Origin: Salinibaculum sp. SYNS191 | GTDB lineage: Archaea; Halobacteriota; Halobacteria; Halobacteriales; Haloarculaceae | Assembly: GCF_037338445.1 (NCBI RefSeq) | Contig: NZ_CP147838.1 | Span: forward strand, 3,844,001 to 3,908,000 | Length of the DNA stretch: 64,000 bases | Direction of reading: 5' to 3' | In this document: piece by piece, positions 56,687 to 64,000 of the stretch | Position numbering within the stretch: the first letter of the stretch is position 1 | Layout: every line of letters starts with the position of its first letter | The notes under the pieces: generated by a model | Seen by the model: the letters and a program-made list of their open reading frames with translations, nothing else | What the model was told of the DNA's origin: nothing | Databases searched by the model: none | Program-made: the position numbers and the translations under genes

Positions 56687-57274
56687 ATGAGTAGCGCGAG
56701 CGCGGGCACACAGTCGTCACGGACGACCGGAAACGACTTTTCCAGGGACACCACGCTGGAGGTGCTCAGCAATCAGCGACGCCGCTTCGTCGTGCACATG
56801 CTCAAGCAGAACGGGAGCGGTCGTGTCACGGTGTCCGAACTCACGGATACCGTCGCGAGCTGGGAGAACGGCAAGCCAGTCGACGCGCTCTCTCACAAGG
56901 AGCGAAAGCGCGTCCGAAACGCCCTGCGGCAGTTCCACCTGCCGAAGATGGACGAGTGCGGCTTCATCGAGTACGACGCTCAGCGGGGTACGGTGCGACT
57001 CACCGACGCGGCATCGAACGCCAACTTCTACGTCGACTCGCTGACTGGAGCCAGCATCCCCTGGGGCGTGTACTATCTCGGGCTCTCGGCGCTGAGTGTT
57101 GTCTGTCTCGTCGGCCTCTGGGCGGGTGTGTACCCGCTCTCGGTCGTCCCACCGACGATGTACGGCGTCTTCCTCAGCACGACGCTGACCGTCTCCTCGG
57201 TCGCACACTTCTACGACAACTACTATCGAATGCGCCTCGGGGCGCGTGACAGGCCGCCGGAGGTGGGCGAGTGA
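56687..57274 (+). CDS. DUF7344-like HTH regulator with two membrane helices
   Basis: 195 aa. An N-terminal winged helix (D-T-T-L-E-V-L-S-N-Q-R-R-R-F-V-V-H-M-L-K...V-S-E-L-T-D-T-V-A-S, then H-K-E-R-K-R-V-R-N-A-L-R-Q-F-H-L-P-K-M-D-E-C-G-F-I-E) is the haloarchaeal DUF7344 pattern. Two transmembrane segments follow (about 122-145 and 150-170). Membrane-bound HTH proteins of this type neighbour exported DUF1102-like proteins. Transcribed away from the signal peptidase side. It overlaps the next gene by 1 base, so it likely regulates the cluster. Confidence 0.78.
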   Translation: MSSASAGTQSSRTTGNDFSRDTTLEVLSNQRRRFVVHMLKQNGSGRVTVSELTDTVASWENGKPVDALSHKERKRVRNALRQFHLPKMDECGFIEYDAQRGTVRLTDAASNANFYVDSLTGASIPWGVYYLGLSALSVVCLVGLWAGVYPLSVVPPTMYGVFLSTTLTVSSVAHFYDNYYRMRLGARDRPPEVGE

Positions 57275-57687
57275 TGGTGACCAGCAGACAGGTCGTTCTG
57301 ATCGCTATCCTCGTCCTGACGGTAACGCTCGTCAGCGGAACCAGCGGCGTGACGTCGATGACGGCGGACAGGGACCTGGAACTGGCCACCACCGGCGACC
57401 TCTCTGCGTATCTCACCTTCGAACAGTCCGCCTCGGGGACGGCAAACGGGACGACGAACCTCACGGTGGCGCTGACCAACCAGTTCCCTTCCGGCACGAC
57501 ACTGACGGGCCTGGAGGTCACCGTCGACGGCCAGACGACCGACATGACGGCAGACGAGACGTTCGACGCGGAGGAGACGGGGACCGCCAGGTTCGAATCC
57601 GTCGAGTGTGGTTCCACGATTACCGTGGTGGCGTCGACTGACGGACTGGCAACGACGCTCACTCGCACCGTCGATTGTCCCGATTGA
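57274..57687 (+). CDS. DUF1102-like exported protein
   Basis: 137 aa from the ATG at 57274 (a GTG at 57271 overlaps the previous stop as an alternative). The signal segment is residues ~4-29 (S-R-Q-V-V-L-I-A-I-L-V-L-T-V-T-L-V-S-G-T). The mature part, A-D-R-D-L-E-L-A-T-T-G-D-L-S-A-Y-L-T-F-E, is the beginning expected of DUF1102-type secreted proteins, with a beta-sandwich and two Cys (V-E-C-G, V-D-C-P). A likely second substrate of the signal peptidase at 54.3 kb. Role unknown, possibly surface matrix. Confidence 0.72.
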   Translation: MVTSRQVVLIAILVLTVTLVSGTSGVTSMTADRDLELATTGDLSAYLTFEQSASGTANGTTNLTVALTNQFPSGTTLTGLEVTVDGQTTDMTADETFDAEETGTARFESVECGSTITVVASTDGLATTLTRTVDCPD

Positions 57688-57763
57688 GGCGGGTAGCCCC
57701 TCTCGGTTCCTCGGTATTTGCCGGCTGAGAGACGGAGAAGTGGGTCTGTGACTTGCGACCCGC

Positions 57764-59071
57764 TCAGGCCCCGGCCGCCAGCTCCTCGGCCAGTTCGCGC
57801 GCTTCCCGGACGCGGCTGGGAATCCCCATCCGCGCGGTGTAGTTCGTCGCGAGGTGGACGCCCGGCGGCGCCTCGAAGGCCTCCAGCGCGTACCACGACC
57901 GGTCGTACGCCGGGAACCACTTCTCGCGGGTGGCGACGTTCAGGACCTCCGCGGGCGAACCCATGACCTGTTCGAACTCCTCGGCGGCGATAGCACCGAT
58001 TTCCTCGTCCGGCCGGTCGACGATGTCGGGTTCGTGCATCCCGCCGAGGAAGACGGTGTAGAGGTTCTCGCGGTCGAACATGCTGTCGTTCCACGACGCG
58101 CCGAGCGTGTGGATGTCCTCGCCGTAGGCGACCTGGTAGCCGAAGCCCTCCTGCTCGCAGTCGGCGTCGAGGTGGACCATCGCCAGCGGATTGTAGGTGA
58201 GGTTGGCGAGGCCCTCGGTCCCCGTTGCGACGCCGTCGAGGATGTCGGCGGTGACTCCCGCCGGCGTCGTCACGACGACGTGGTCGAACGTCTCCGCACC
58301 GCTGTCGGTCTCGACGACGTACTGACCGCCGCCGTCCGTCGCTGCGGCCGGTTGCCGGTCCGTCCCCGCGTCGCCTGCAGCCGGTCGAACGTCCGTGACC
58401 GCTGTCCCGAGTTCGATGCGGTCGGCGTACGCCTCCGCGAGCCCATTGGGTAACTGCTGGTTGCCGGCCTCGAAGGAGATAGGCGGGGACTGCTGGCCCT
58501 GGCCGACGCGCTTGAGGAACGCCCGGAGGAAACTGCCCGTCTCCTGTTCGCGTTTCAGCAGCCCGTCCAGCGCGAAGGTCGCCGGCATCTCGGCCGGGTC
58601 CGAGCCGTAGATGCCGCCGTACAGCGGCCCGATGAACCGCTCGTAGGCCTGGCGGCCGAACTTCCGGGTGAACAGTTCCGCGGCGGACTCCTCGCGCATC
58701 CCGTCGCGGGTCAGCGGTTCCGCGAGCAGGCGCAGTTTCCCGCGCCAGGAGAGCAGGTCGGTCCGGAGGAACGCCTCGCGGTCTAGCGGGGCCTCCCGGA
58801 GTCGGCCGTCCGCGTAGACGAACAGGTGCTCCTCCCCGGCTTCGACGACGGCGTCGGAGAGACCAACAGCTTCCACGAGGTCCTCGACGCCGGGCGTCAG
58901 TCGGAGCCGCTGCGGCCCGACCTCGACCGTGCGGCCGTCGATTGTCTCCGAGCGGATGACGCCGCCGGGCTGGTTGTCGGCCTCGTACGTGACCGAGTCG
59001 ATACCCCGCTCGGCGAGGTGGTGCGTGAGCGCGAGCCCCGTGATGCCCGCGCCGACGACGGCGACGCGCAT
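57764..59071 (-). CDS. hemG: Protoporphyrinogen/coproporphyrinogen oxidase
   Basis: 435 aa. FAD-binding N-terminus A-V-V-G-A-G-I-T-G-L-A (4-14), then E-A-D-N-Q-P-G-G-V-I-R-S near 29-40 and G-P-Q-R-L-R. The C-terminal FAD region has V-V-V-T-T-P-A-G-V and a Y-T-A-R-M-G-I-P-S-R-V near the end. It belongs to the HemY-like FAD oxidase family that makes protoporphyrin IX (or coproporphyrin III) from the -ogen form. hemH ends 1 base before its start. The symbol hemG is used loosely for the flavin oxidase. Confidence 0.88.
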   Translation of the reverse strand: MRVAVVGAGITGLALTHHLAERGIDSVTYEADNQPGGVIRSETIDGRTVEVGPQRLRLTPGVEDLVEAVGLSDAVVEAGEEHLFVYADGRLREAPLDREAFLRTDLLSWRGKLRLLAEPLTRDGMREESAAELFTRKFGRQAYERFIGPLYGGIYGSDPAEMPATFALDGLLKREQETGSFLRAFLKRVGQGQQSPPISFEAGNQQLPNGLAEAYADRIELGTAVTDVRPAAGDAGTDRQPAAATDGGGQYVVETDSGAETFDHVVVTTPAGVTADILDGVATGTEGLANLTYNPLAMVHLDADCEQEGFGYQVAYGEDIHTLGASWNDSMFDRENLYTVFLGGMHEPDIVDRPDEEIGAIAAEEFEQVMGSPAEVLNVATREKWFPAYDRSWYALEAFEAPPGVHLATNYTARMGIPSRVREARELAEELAAGA

Positions 59072-59072
59072 G

Positions 59073-60164
59073 TCAGTCGTCCGTCTCGGCTGGCGCTTCC
59101 TCGCCCTCTACGTGGGACGTGGTCTGTGGCGCGTTCAGGCACATCGTCCCCGGCTCGTCGCGGCACTGGCACTGCCGGAACTGGTAGTACTCGGGGTCGA
59201 AATCGGCCAGGAACGGCTCGACGAGGTCCGCGAACACTTCGGGGATGCGCTCGTCGTCGTGGGGGATGGGCACGCGGTAGAAGTCCAGTCCCACCTCCTC
59301 GGCCTCCTCGCGGAGTTCGACGTCGAGTTCCGACAGCGTCTCGCTTTGCTCGTGGAGGAAACTGACGGGTTCGACGACCACGCGTTCGGCGTCGATGTCC
59401 TCGATGAGGTCCTCCACGTCGGGTTCGGTCCAGGGGATGTCGCGGTTCTCGTGGTTCTGGAAGCCGATGTGGTAGTCGTCGACGCCGAGCAGCGAGGCGA
59501 CGACCGAGCAGTACTCCTCGACGTAGATGTCGTAGCGGCTCCCCTCCTCCAGGTAGTGCTTGGGGGTGCCGTGGGCGGAGAAGACCAGCGCGGTGTCCTC
59601 GTCGTGGAGGTCGACGCCCTCGTCGTCGGCGAAGTCGGCGATGTTCTCCGCGCGGACGCGGTTGTACTTGGGGTGTTTGTGCCACCCGGTGATGGCCTGG
59701 AAGGGGACGTCGAAGCCCATCTCCTCCATCTCGTCTTCGAGTTCGTCCAGCGAGATGACGTTCGTCGAGGGGCCACACAGCGGGAAGATCGGCAGGCCGA
59801 TGACGCGGTCCACGTCGTCCGCCATCGCGTCCGCGGCGGCGTCCCCGATGAACGGCTCGATGTACTGCATCCCGAGGTAGGTCAGGACGTCGAAGTCGCG
59901 GTTCTGGAGCGTGGTCTCCAGGGCGTCGGCCTGGGCCTTGGCCTGCTCGTTGAGCGGCGACCCGCCGATGTTCTCGTACTCCTCCAGCAGTCCGGGGGCG
60001 CGGCGCTCGGCGAGTTTCCGCGAGCGCTTCCGGGCGGCCTCCCTGGAGTCGTACTCTTCGAGGTCGGCGTTGGCCATGAAGATGCGTTCGAGGTAGTCGA
60101 CGACTGGCTCTCGCTCGGGTACGGACGGCTCGCCGAAGTTCAGTAGAACGACCCCTGTGGTCAT
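59073..60164 (-). CDS. hemH: Ferrochelatase
   Basis: 363 aa from the ATG at 60164; the frame upstream is non-homologous and overlaps a promoter. G-V-V-L-L-N-F-G-E-P-S-V-P is the classical start, followed by the catalytic His in V-F-S-A-H-G-T-P near 193 and an acidic P-V-S-F-L-H-E-Q near 265 with the metal-path Glu. It inserts Fe(II) into porphyrin. The C-terminus has Q-C-Q-C-R-D and T-M-C, three Cys that could bind a cluster, as [2Fe-2S]-type ferrochelatases do. It is followed by hemG in the same operon. Confidence 0.92.
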   Translation of the reverse strand: MTTGVVLLNFGEPSVPEREPVVDYLERIFMANADLEEYDSREAARKRSRKLAERRAPGLLEEYENIGGSPLNEQAKAQADALETTLQNRDFDVLTYLGMQYIEPFIGDAAADAMADDVDRVIGLPIFPLCGPSTNVISLDELEDEMEEMGFDVPFQAITGWHKHPKYNRVRAENIADFADDEGVDLHDEDTALVFSAHGTPKHYLEEGSRYDIYVEEYCSVVASLLGVDDYHIGFQNHENRDIPWTEPDVEDLIEDIDAERVVVEPVSFLHEQSETLSELDVELREEAEEVGLDFYRVPIPHDDERIPEVFADLVEPFLADFDPEYYQFRQCQCRDEPGTMCLNAPQTTSHVEGEEAPAETDD

Positions 60165-60211
60165 GACTGAACCTTGGACGGAACGGAAGAAAACCTGTCG
60201 TTTCCCGCGGC

Positions 60212-61759
60212 TCAGGACCGCCAGTAGGCCCCGGTCAGCAACACGAAGACCGGGATGACCTCCAACCGGCCGACCCACATCAGGAACACCATGAACAGTT
60301 TCGACGTGTCGGGGAACGCGAGGTAGTTGTTCATCGGCCCGACGATGCCGACGCCCGGTCCGACGTTGCCGAGCGTCGCCGCGACGGCGGACATCCCCTC
60401 GAAGGCCGTCACCGACTCGGGAATCCGCGTCGCGTCCAGCAGGACCAGCCCCGAGGCGACGAAAAAGAGCACGACGTACAGCAGCGTGAACGCGTAGATG
60501 CCCCGGAGCGCACGCTCGTCGAGTGGCTTCCCGGCCAGGCGCACCGGCGAGACGGCGTCCGGGTGGACCGTCGTGAACAGTTCCCGCTTGAGCGACTTCA
60601 GGATGACCAGCGTCCGGACCATCTTGATGGCACCGCCGGTCGACCCCGCCGACCCGCCGATGAACATCCCGAACACCAGCAGGAACTGCGCGACCGGGCT
60701 CCAGGTGTTGAAGTCCATGCTCGCGTAGCCGGTGGTCGTGACGATGGAGACGACCTGAAAGGTGCTGTGGCGCAGCGCATCCTCGAACTCACCGGCAATC
60801 GGGGGCACCTCGACGGGGAGTTCGGCGAGGCCGACGCCGACACCCCCGTAGAGCAATCCGGCACCCAGCGCCGCGAAGACGGCGAGCGTCCCGGCGTAGA
60901 AGCGGAACTCGCTGTCCCGGAAAACCGAGCGCACGTCCCCGTTGAGCGCTTTCCAGAACAGCGCGAAGTTGGTCCCCGCGGCGACCATGAAGGGGATGAT
61001 GACCCACTGGACGACGGACGAGAACGCCTCGATGCTGCGGGCCTCCGGCGAGAACCCGCCGGTCGGCATCGTCGTCAGCGGGTGTGCGATGGCGTTGTAA
61101 AGTCCCATGTTCGGGGCCAGTCCGGCGTGGTGCAGGCCGTACAGCAGCAGAAATTGGAGGACAGTGAACCCGAGGTAGATGAGCCACAGGACCCGCGCCG
61201 TCTCCGCGATGCGGGGCGTGAGCTTCTCGATGCCGGGCCCCGGAGCCTCCGCGTCCATCAACTGCGCGCCCCCGACCGACAGCTCCGGCAGGATGGCGAC
61301 GGCGAGGACGACGATACCCATGCCGCCGAGCCACTGGGTCAACTGCCGCCAGAGCATGAGCGCGTGGGAGTGGTGGTCGAACCCGATGGAGCCCATGACC
61401 GTCGCGCCAGTCGTCGTGAACCCGCTCATGCTCTCGAAGAGAGCGTTGACCGGGTCCGCGAGCGTCGATTCGGTCCCCATGCCCGCGATGACGTAGGGGA
61501 GCATCCCGACGAGAGCCACCGCGAGCCACGTCAGCGCCACCATCAGAAAGCCCTCGCGGGCCCCGATGTCCGGGTCGGGGTCGAGGCGTTCCAGCCCCAC
61601 CCCGGCGACCAGCGTCAGCGCCATGACCGGCAGGAAGGCGAGGACGCCGTTGTCGTAGACGATGGCCACCGCTGCCGGGAGAGCGAGCGGCAGGGAGAGG
61701 TACTTGAGTACGGACCCGACGAGACTCACGCTGGCTCGCCAGTCGACGCGGAGGTTCAT
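60212..61759 (-). CDS. trkH: TrkH-type potassium uptake membrane protein
   Basis: 515 aa, with four selectivity-filter-like P-loops: M-S-G-F-T-T-T-G-A-T near residue 116, T-T-M-P-T-G-G-F-S near 222, V-T-T-T-G-Y-A-S near 342 and A-T-L-G-N-V-G-P-G-V-G near 455. Helices fill the rest. It forms the K+ channel of the Trk/Ktr system and needs the cytoplasmic TrkA subunit encoded just upstream (9-base gap). High internal potassium balances the salt outside, so this operon is central to halophily. Confidence 0.93.
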   Translation of the reverse strand: MNLRVDWRASVSLVGSVLKYLSLPLALPAAVAIVYDNGVLAFLPVMALTLVAGVGLERLDPDPDIGAREGFLMVALTWLAVALVGMLPYVIAGMGTESTLADPVNALFESMSGFTTTGATVMGSIGFDHHSHALMLWRQLTQWLGGMGIVVLAVAILPELSVGGAQLMDAEAPGPGIEKLTPRIAETARVLWLIYLGFTVLQFLLLYGLHHAGLAPNMGLYNAIAHPLTTMPTGGFSPEARSIEAFSSVVQWVIIPFMVAAGTNFALFWKALNGDVRSVFRDSEFRFYAGTLAVFAALGAGLLYGGVGVGLAELPVEVPPIAGEFEDALRHSTFQVVSIVTTTGYASMDFNTWSPVAQFLLVFGMFIGGSAGSTGGAIKMVRTLVILKSLKRELFTTVHPDAVSPVRLAGKPLDERALRGIYAFTLLYVVLFFVASGLVLLDATRIPESVTAFEGMSAVAATLGNVGPGVGIVGPMNNYLAFPDTSKLFMVFLMWVGRLEVIPVFVLLTGAYWRS

Positions 61760-61768
61760 CGGGGGCTC

Positions 61769-63100
61769 TCAGAGCACCGCCGTCGCCTCCTCGACGACAT
61801 CCGCGTCGACGAAGAGAACGGCGGTATCGCCGGGTTCGACGACTGTGCCACCGCGCGGGATGACGAAGTCGCCGTTGCGCGTTATCGCGCCGATGACGAC
61901 GCCGTCGGGGAGGTCGACGACCGACTCCTGGATGGGCTTGCCGGCCAGCACGCTGTCCTCGTCGACCTCTATCTCGATGACCTCCGCGCGGTCGTTCTCG
62001 ATGAGCGCGACGTTCTCTGCGCGGCGCTCGCGGGTGAACCGGGTAATCTCCTCTGCGGTCGCCTCCCGCGGGTTGATTGCCACGTCGACGCCGACGGCCT
62101 CGAAGAGGTCGACGTACTCCATCTCGCCGACGATGGCGACGGCGCGTTCGGCACCCAGGCGCTTGGCCAGCAGCGAGGCGAGCAGGTTGCGCTCGTTGCG
62201 GTTCAGCGCCGAGACGACGGTGTCGACCTCGGAGATGTGCTCGCGCTCCAGGAAGTCCCGGTCGGTCCCGTCGCTCTCCAGGACCGTCGTGTTCGGCAGC
62301 AACTCGGCGAGTTCGCGCGCCCGGTCGTGGTCGCGCTCGACGAGGCGCGGGGTCAGCCCCTGCTCGCCGAGCAGTTTTGCGATCTGGTAGCCGATGTCCG
62401 TCCCGCCGACGATGAGGATGTCGTCCACCGTGCCGGCGTGGGGTGACACTTCGGCCGCCAGGGCCTGGACGCTCGATTCGGAGCCGATGACGACCACCTC
62501 GTCGCCGGCCTCGATTCGCGTCTGGCCGCTCGGAATCACGACGTCGTCCGGGCGGAGGATGGCCGCGAAGGTCAGCGACTCGAAGCGGTCCGCCTCCTGG
62601 ACGGTCTGGCCGGCGACCGGGCTGTCCGGCGGAATCTCGAACTCGGCCATCTGCACGCGCCCGCCGGCGAAGGTGTCGACGTCGCGGGCCGACGGCAGGC
62701 CGATGACGCGGACGACGGACCGGGCGGCCAGCAGCGTCGTGCCGACCATGAAGTCCACGCCGAGTGCGCCCTCGGCCTGCTGCCAGGTGTCCAGAAACTT
62801 CGTGTCCCTGACGCGGGCGATGGTGAACGGGTCACCGAGCGTCTTCGCGGTCCCGCAGGTGATGATGTTCGTCTCGTCGTCGTCGGTGCTGGCGATGAGG
62901 ATGTCCGCCTCCGCCACGTCCGTCTCCGCCAGCGTGGACAGCGTGACCCCGTCGCCCTCGATAGCGAGGACGTCGATGTTGTAGGTCACGGACTCGACCC
63001 GCTCGGGGTCGTTGTCCACGACGACGACCTCGTGTGTGTCACAGAGGCTCTTCGCGATGGAGGAGCCGACTTCGCCAGCGCCGACGATTACGATTCGCAT
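61769..63100 (-). CDS. trkA: Trk potassium uptake regulatory subunit TrkA
   Basis: 443 aa with two RCK units, each a Rossmann fold (I-V-I-V-G-A-G-E-V-G-S at 2-12 and I-L-I-V-G-G-T-D-I-G-Y near 232-242) plus a TrkA-C domain (R-V-Q-M-A-E-F-E-I-P-P near 148 and E-V-I-E-I-E-V near 373). It senses NAD(H)/ATP and gates TrkH. Transcribed first in the trkA-trkH operon. Confidence 0.95.
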   Translation of the reverse strand: MRIVIVGAGEVGSSIAKSLCDTHEVVVVDNDPERVESVTYNIDVLAIEGDGVTLSTLAETDVAEADILIASTDDDETNIITCGTAKTLGDPFTIARVRDTKFLDTWQQAEGALGVDFMVGTTLLAARSVVRVIGLPSARDVDTFAGGRVQMAEFEIPPDSPVAGQTVQEADRFESLTFAAILRPDDVVIPSGQTRIEAGDEVVVIGSESSVQALAAEVSPHAGTVDDILIVGGTDIGYQIAKLLGEQGLTPRLVERDHDRARELAELLPNTTVLESDGTDRDFLEREHISEVDTVVSALNRNERNLLASLLAKRLGAERAVAIVGEMEYVDLFEAVGVDVAINPREATAEEITRFTRERRAENVALIENDRAEVIEIEVDEDSVLAGKPIQESVVDLPDGVVIGAITRNGDFVIPRGGTVVEPGDTAVLFVDADVVEEATAVL

Positions 63101-63237
63101 CGTCGGCCCCCCGGATGTTCCATGGCGGGAGCATTCTGGCCCCCGCCCTAAGTCGGTTTCTATTCGGCGAATACCGGCGCCACGTCACGCGTTCCCACGA
63201 CGTGACAATTAAGGTTCGTCCGAACATCCGGACTCGC

Positions 63238-63318
63238 ATGCACGCAGCAATCGCCCAGGCTCTCCACGGACGGGAGAACGCAGAACGAACACTGCAGTAC
63301 CACCACGACCATGGCTGA
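63238..63318 (+). CDS. Possible 26-aa leader peptide before universal stress gene
   Basis: 26 codons from ATG 63238 (M-H-A-A-I-A-Q-A-L-H-G-R...H-H-D-H-G) whose stop overlaps the next gene's start by 8 bp (ATGGCTGA). It is small and His-rich, with a weak AT patch (CAATTAAGG) about 30 bases upstream. Such overlaps suggest translational coupling, but it may be chance. Confidence 0.3.
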   Translation: MHAAIAQALHGRENAERTLQYHHDHG

Positions 63319-63793
63319 CATCTTCGAACGGGTGCTCCTGCCCGTCGCCACCGTCGAGGACGCCGTCGCCACCTGCCGGGCGGCCCGCCAGTACCTGACC
63401 GGCAGCGTCGTCGCCGTCCACGTCATCGAGAAGGCCGGCGGCGCGCCCGACAAGGCCAGCGTCGAGCAACGCGAGGAGCGCGCCGAGGAGATATTCGCGG
63501 CCGTCCACGACGCGCTCGACGACGACCGGGACGTCGAGACGGACCTGCGGTACGGTACAGACGTCTCGGAGACCATCTTCGCGGCGGCGAGCGACCACGA
63601 CGCGACCGCCATCATCATCACGCCGCGGGGCGGGAGCCGATGGGTCCGGCTGTTGACCGGCGACGTCGCGCTGGACCTCGTGACCGAGACGGATAGACCG
63701 GTCGTCGTCCTGCCGGACGTCCCCGAAGAACCGGAGACGGACGGCGATGCGGCGACCGAGGAGACGGCTGAGGACGGAGGTGACGCGGCGTGA
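63311..63793 (+). CDS. Universal stress protein (UspA family)
   Basis: 160 aa. Usp fold: V-L-L-P-V-A-T-V-E-D at the start, V-V-A-V-H-V-I-E-K-A-G-G and the C-terminal A-T-A-I-I-I-T-P-R-G-G-S-R-W-V-R-L-L-T-G-D-V-A with a glycine-rich nucleotide loop, then R-P-V-V-V-L-P-D. Acidic C-terminal tail. It overlaps the following permease gene (GTGA), and such Usp-permease pairs are common in haloarchaea, where Usp regulates the transporter. Confidence 0.88.
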   Translation: MADIFERVLLPVATVEDAVATCRAARQYLTGSVVAVHVIEKAGGAPDKASVEQREERAEEIFAAVHDALDDDRDVETDLRYGTDVSETIFAAASDHDATAIIITPRGGSRWVRLLTGDVALDLVTETDRPVVVLPDVPEEPETDGDAATEETAEDGGDAA

Positions 63794-64000
63794 GCGGTGA
63801 CGACACCGAACTGGCGAAGGACCTCGGCCCGCTGGCGGCGCTGACCATCGGCGTCGGGACGATGATCGGTGCGGGTATCTTCGTCCTCCCGGGCGAGGCC
63901 ATCCTCCGGGCCGGCTCGCTGGCGTCGGTCGCGTTCGTCCTCGGCGGCGTCATCGCGATTTTCACCGCGCTGTCGGCCAGCGAACTCGGGACGGCGATGC
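63790..64000 (+). CDS. APC-family amino acid permease, 3' end outside window
   Basis: Starts with GTG at 63790, overlapping the Usp stop, and runs to the window edge (70 residues visible). The segment has A-A-L-T-I-G-V-G-T-M-I-G-A-G-I-F-V-L-P-G, the helix 1 signature of the APC superfamily (G-x-G-x-G-I-F-x-x-P-G), followed by a second hydrophobic helix. It is probably an amino acid or cation/organic permease; some haloarchaeal members carry Usp domains at the C-terminus. Substrate unknown. Confidence 0.85.
   Translation, partial: MSGDDTELAKDLGPLAALTIGVGTMIGAGIFVLPGEAILRAGSLASVAFVLGGVIAIFTALSASELGTAM

Noticed and set aside
1..64000. CRISPR array or insertion sequence
   Set aside because: No regularly spaced repeats of CRISPR type and no DDE or serine transposase frame were found in the window.

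Overview
The window is chromosome from an extremely halophilic archaeon (class Halobacteria, probably Haloarculaceae; the family-level guess is weak). The evidence is high GC with a strong preference for G/C at third codon positions, very acidic proteins, many leaderless genes with a TATA box about 27 bases before the start codon, ATGA/GTGA start-stop overlaps, and typical haloarchaeal families (DICT, CBS-ParB, DUF106/EMC3, CheC, Lrp pairs, an Sm-like absence of bacterial promoters).

Layout. 1-4.7 kb: end of a large exported pilin-like protein, then a five-gene minus-strand operon of small pilin-like proteins. 4.9-11.5 kb: a tRNA-Ala(GGC) gene carrying an integrated plasmid-like element. The element has an HUH-type Rep, two tiny zinc-finger genes in front of it, a four-gene minus-strand operon (wHTH, two unknowns, P-loop ATPase with C-terminal HTH), a tyrosine integrase, a 14-bp att repeat with a second partial copy, and a 13-bp direct repeat near both ends. 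No virion genes are visible. 11.6-18.6 kb: AzlCD branched-chain amino acid exporter, two small proteins, and the TadC/PilB-type secretion pair that could assemble the pilin-like proteins. 18.7-28.4 kb: aminotransferase with Lrp regulator, MFS transporter, hydrolase, thioredoxin-like protein, a probable 290-nt structured RNA, BtpA, O-methyltransferase, CheC, acyl-CoA dehydrogenase and DICT sensor.

28.6-36.2 kb: pyruvate (or 2-oxoacid):ferredoxin oxidoreductase PorAB with an Lrp regulator, DHH phosphoesterase, CBS-ParB protein, acyl-CoA synthetase. 36.2-39.4 kb: haem-copper oxidase subunit I with four small membrane proteins, one only 30 aa. 39.4-46.6 kb: large low-complexity/coiled-coil protein, HTH, purA, Trm112-like protein, membrane protein, lipoprotein nuclease, zinc ribbon, tRNA-Pro(GGG). 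46.6-51.2 kb: PQQ-propeller lipoprotein and the conserved archaeal adk-EMC3-cmk-truB order. 51.5-63.8 kb: hemE, a SipW-like signal peptidase export cluster with a lysine-rich Tat substrate, hemG-hemH, TrkH-TrkA potassium uptake, a universal stress protein and the start of an amino acid permease.

Three genes (purA, cmk, truB) have single-base frame breaks within 6 kb, and the TadC-like gene may have a fourth near its 3' end. Clustered breaks in housekeeping genes suggest indel errors in the assembly, so absolute reading frames here should be treated with care. The least explained items are the candidate structured RNA at 23.8-24.1 kb, the tiny zinc-finger gene pair and end repeats of the integrated element, and the lysine-rich secreted protein.
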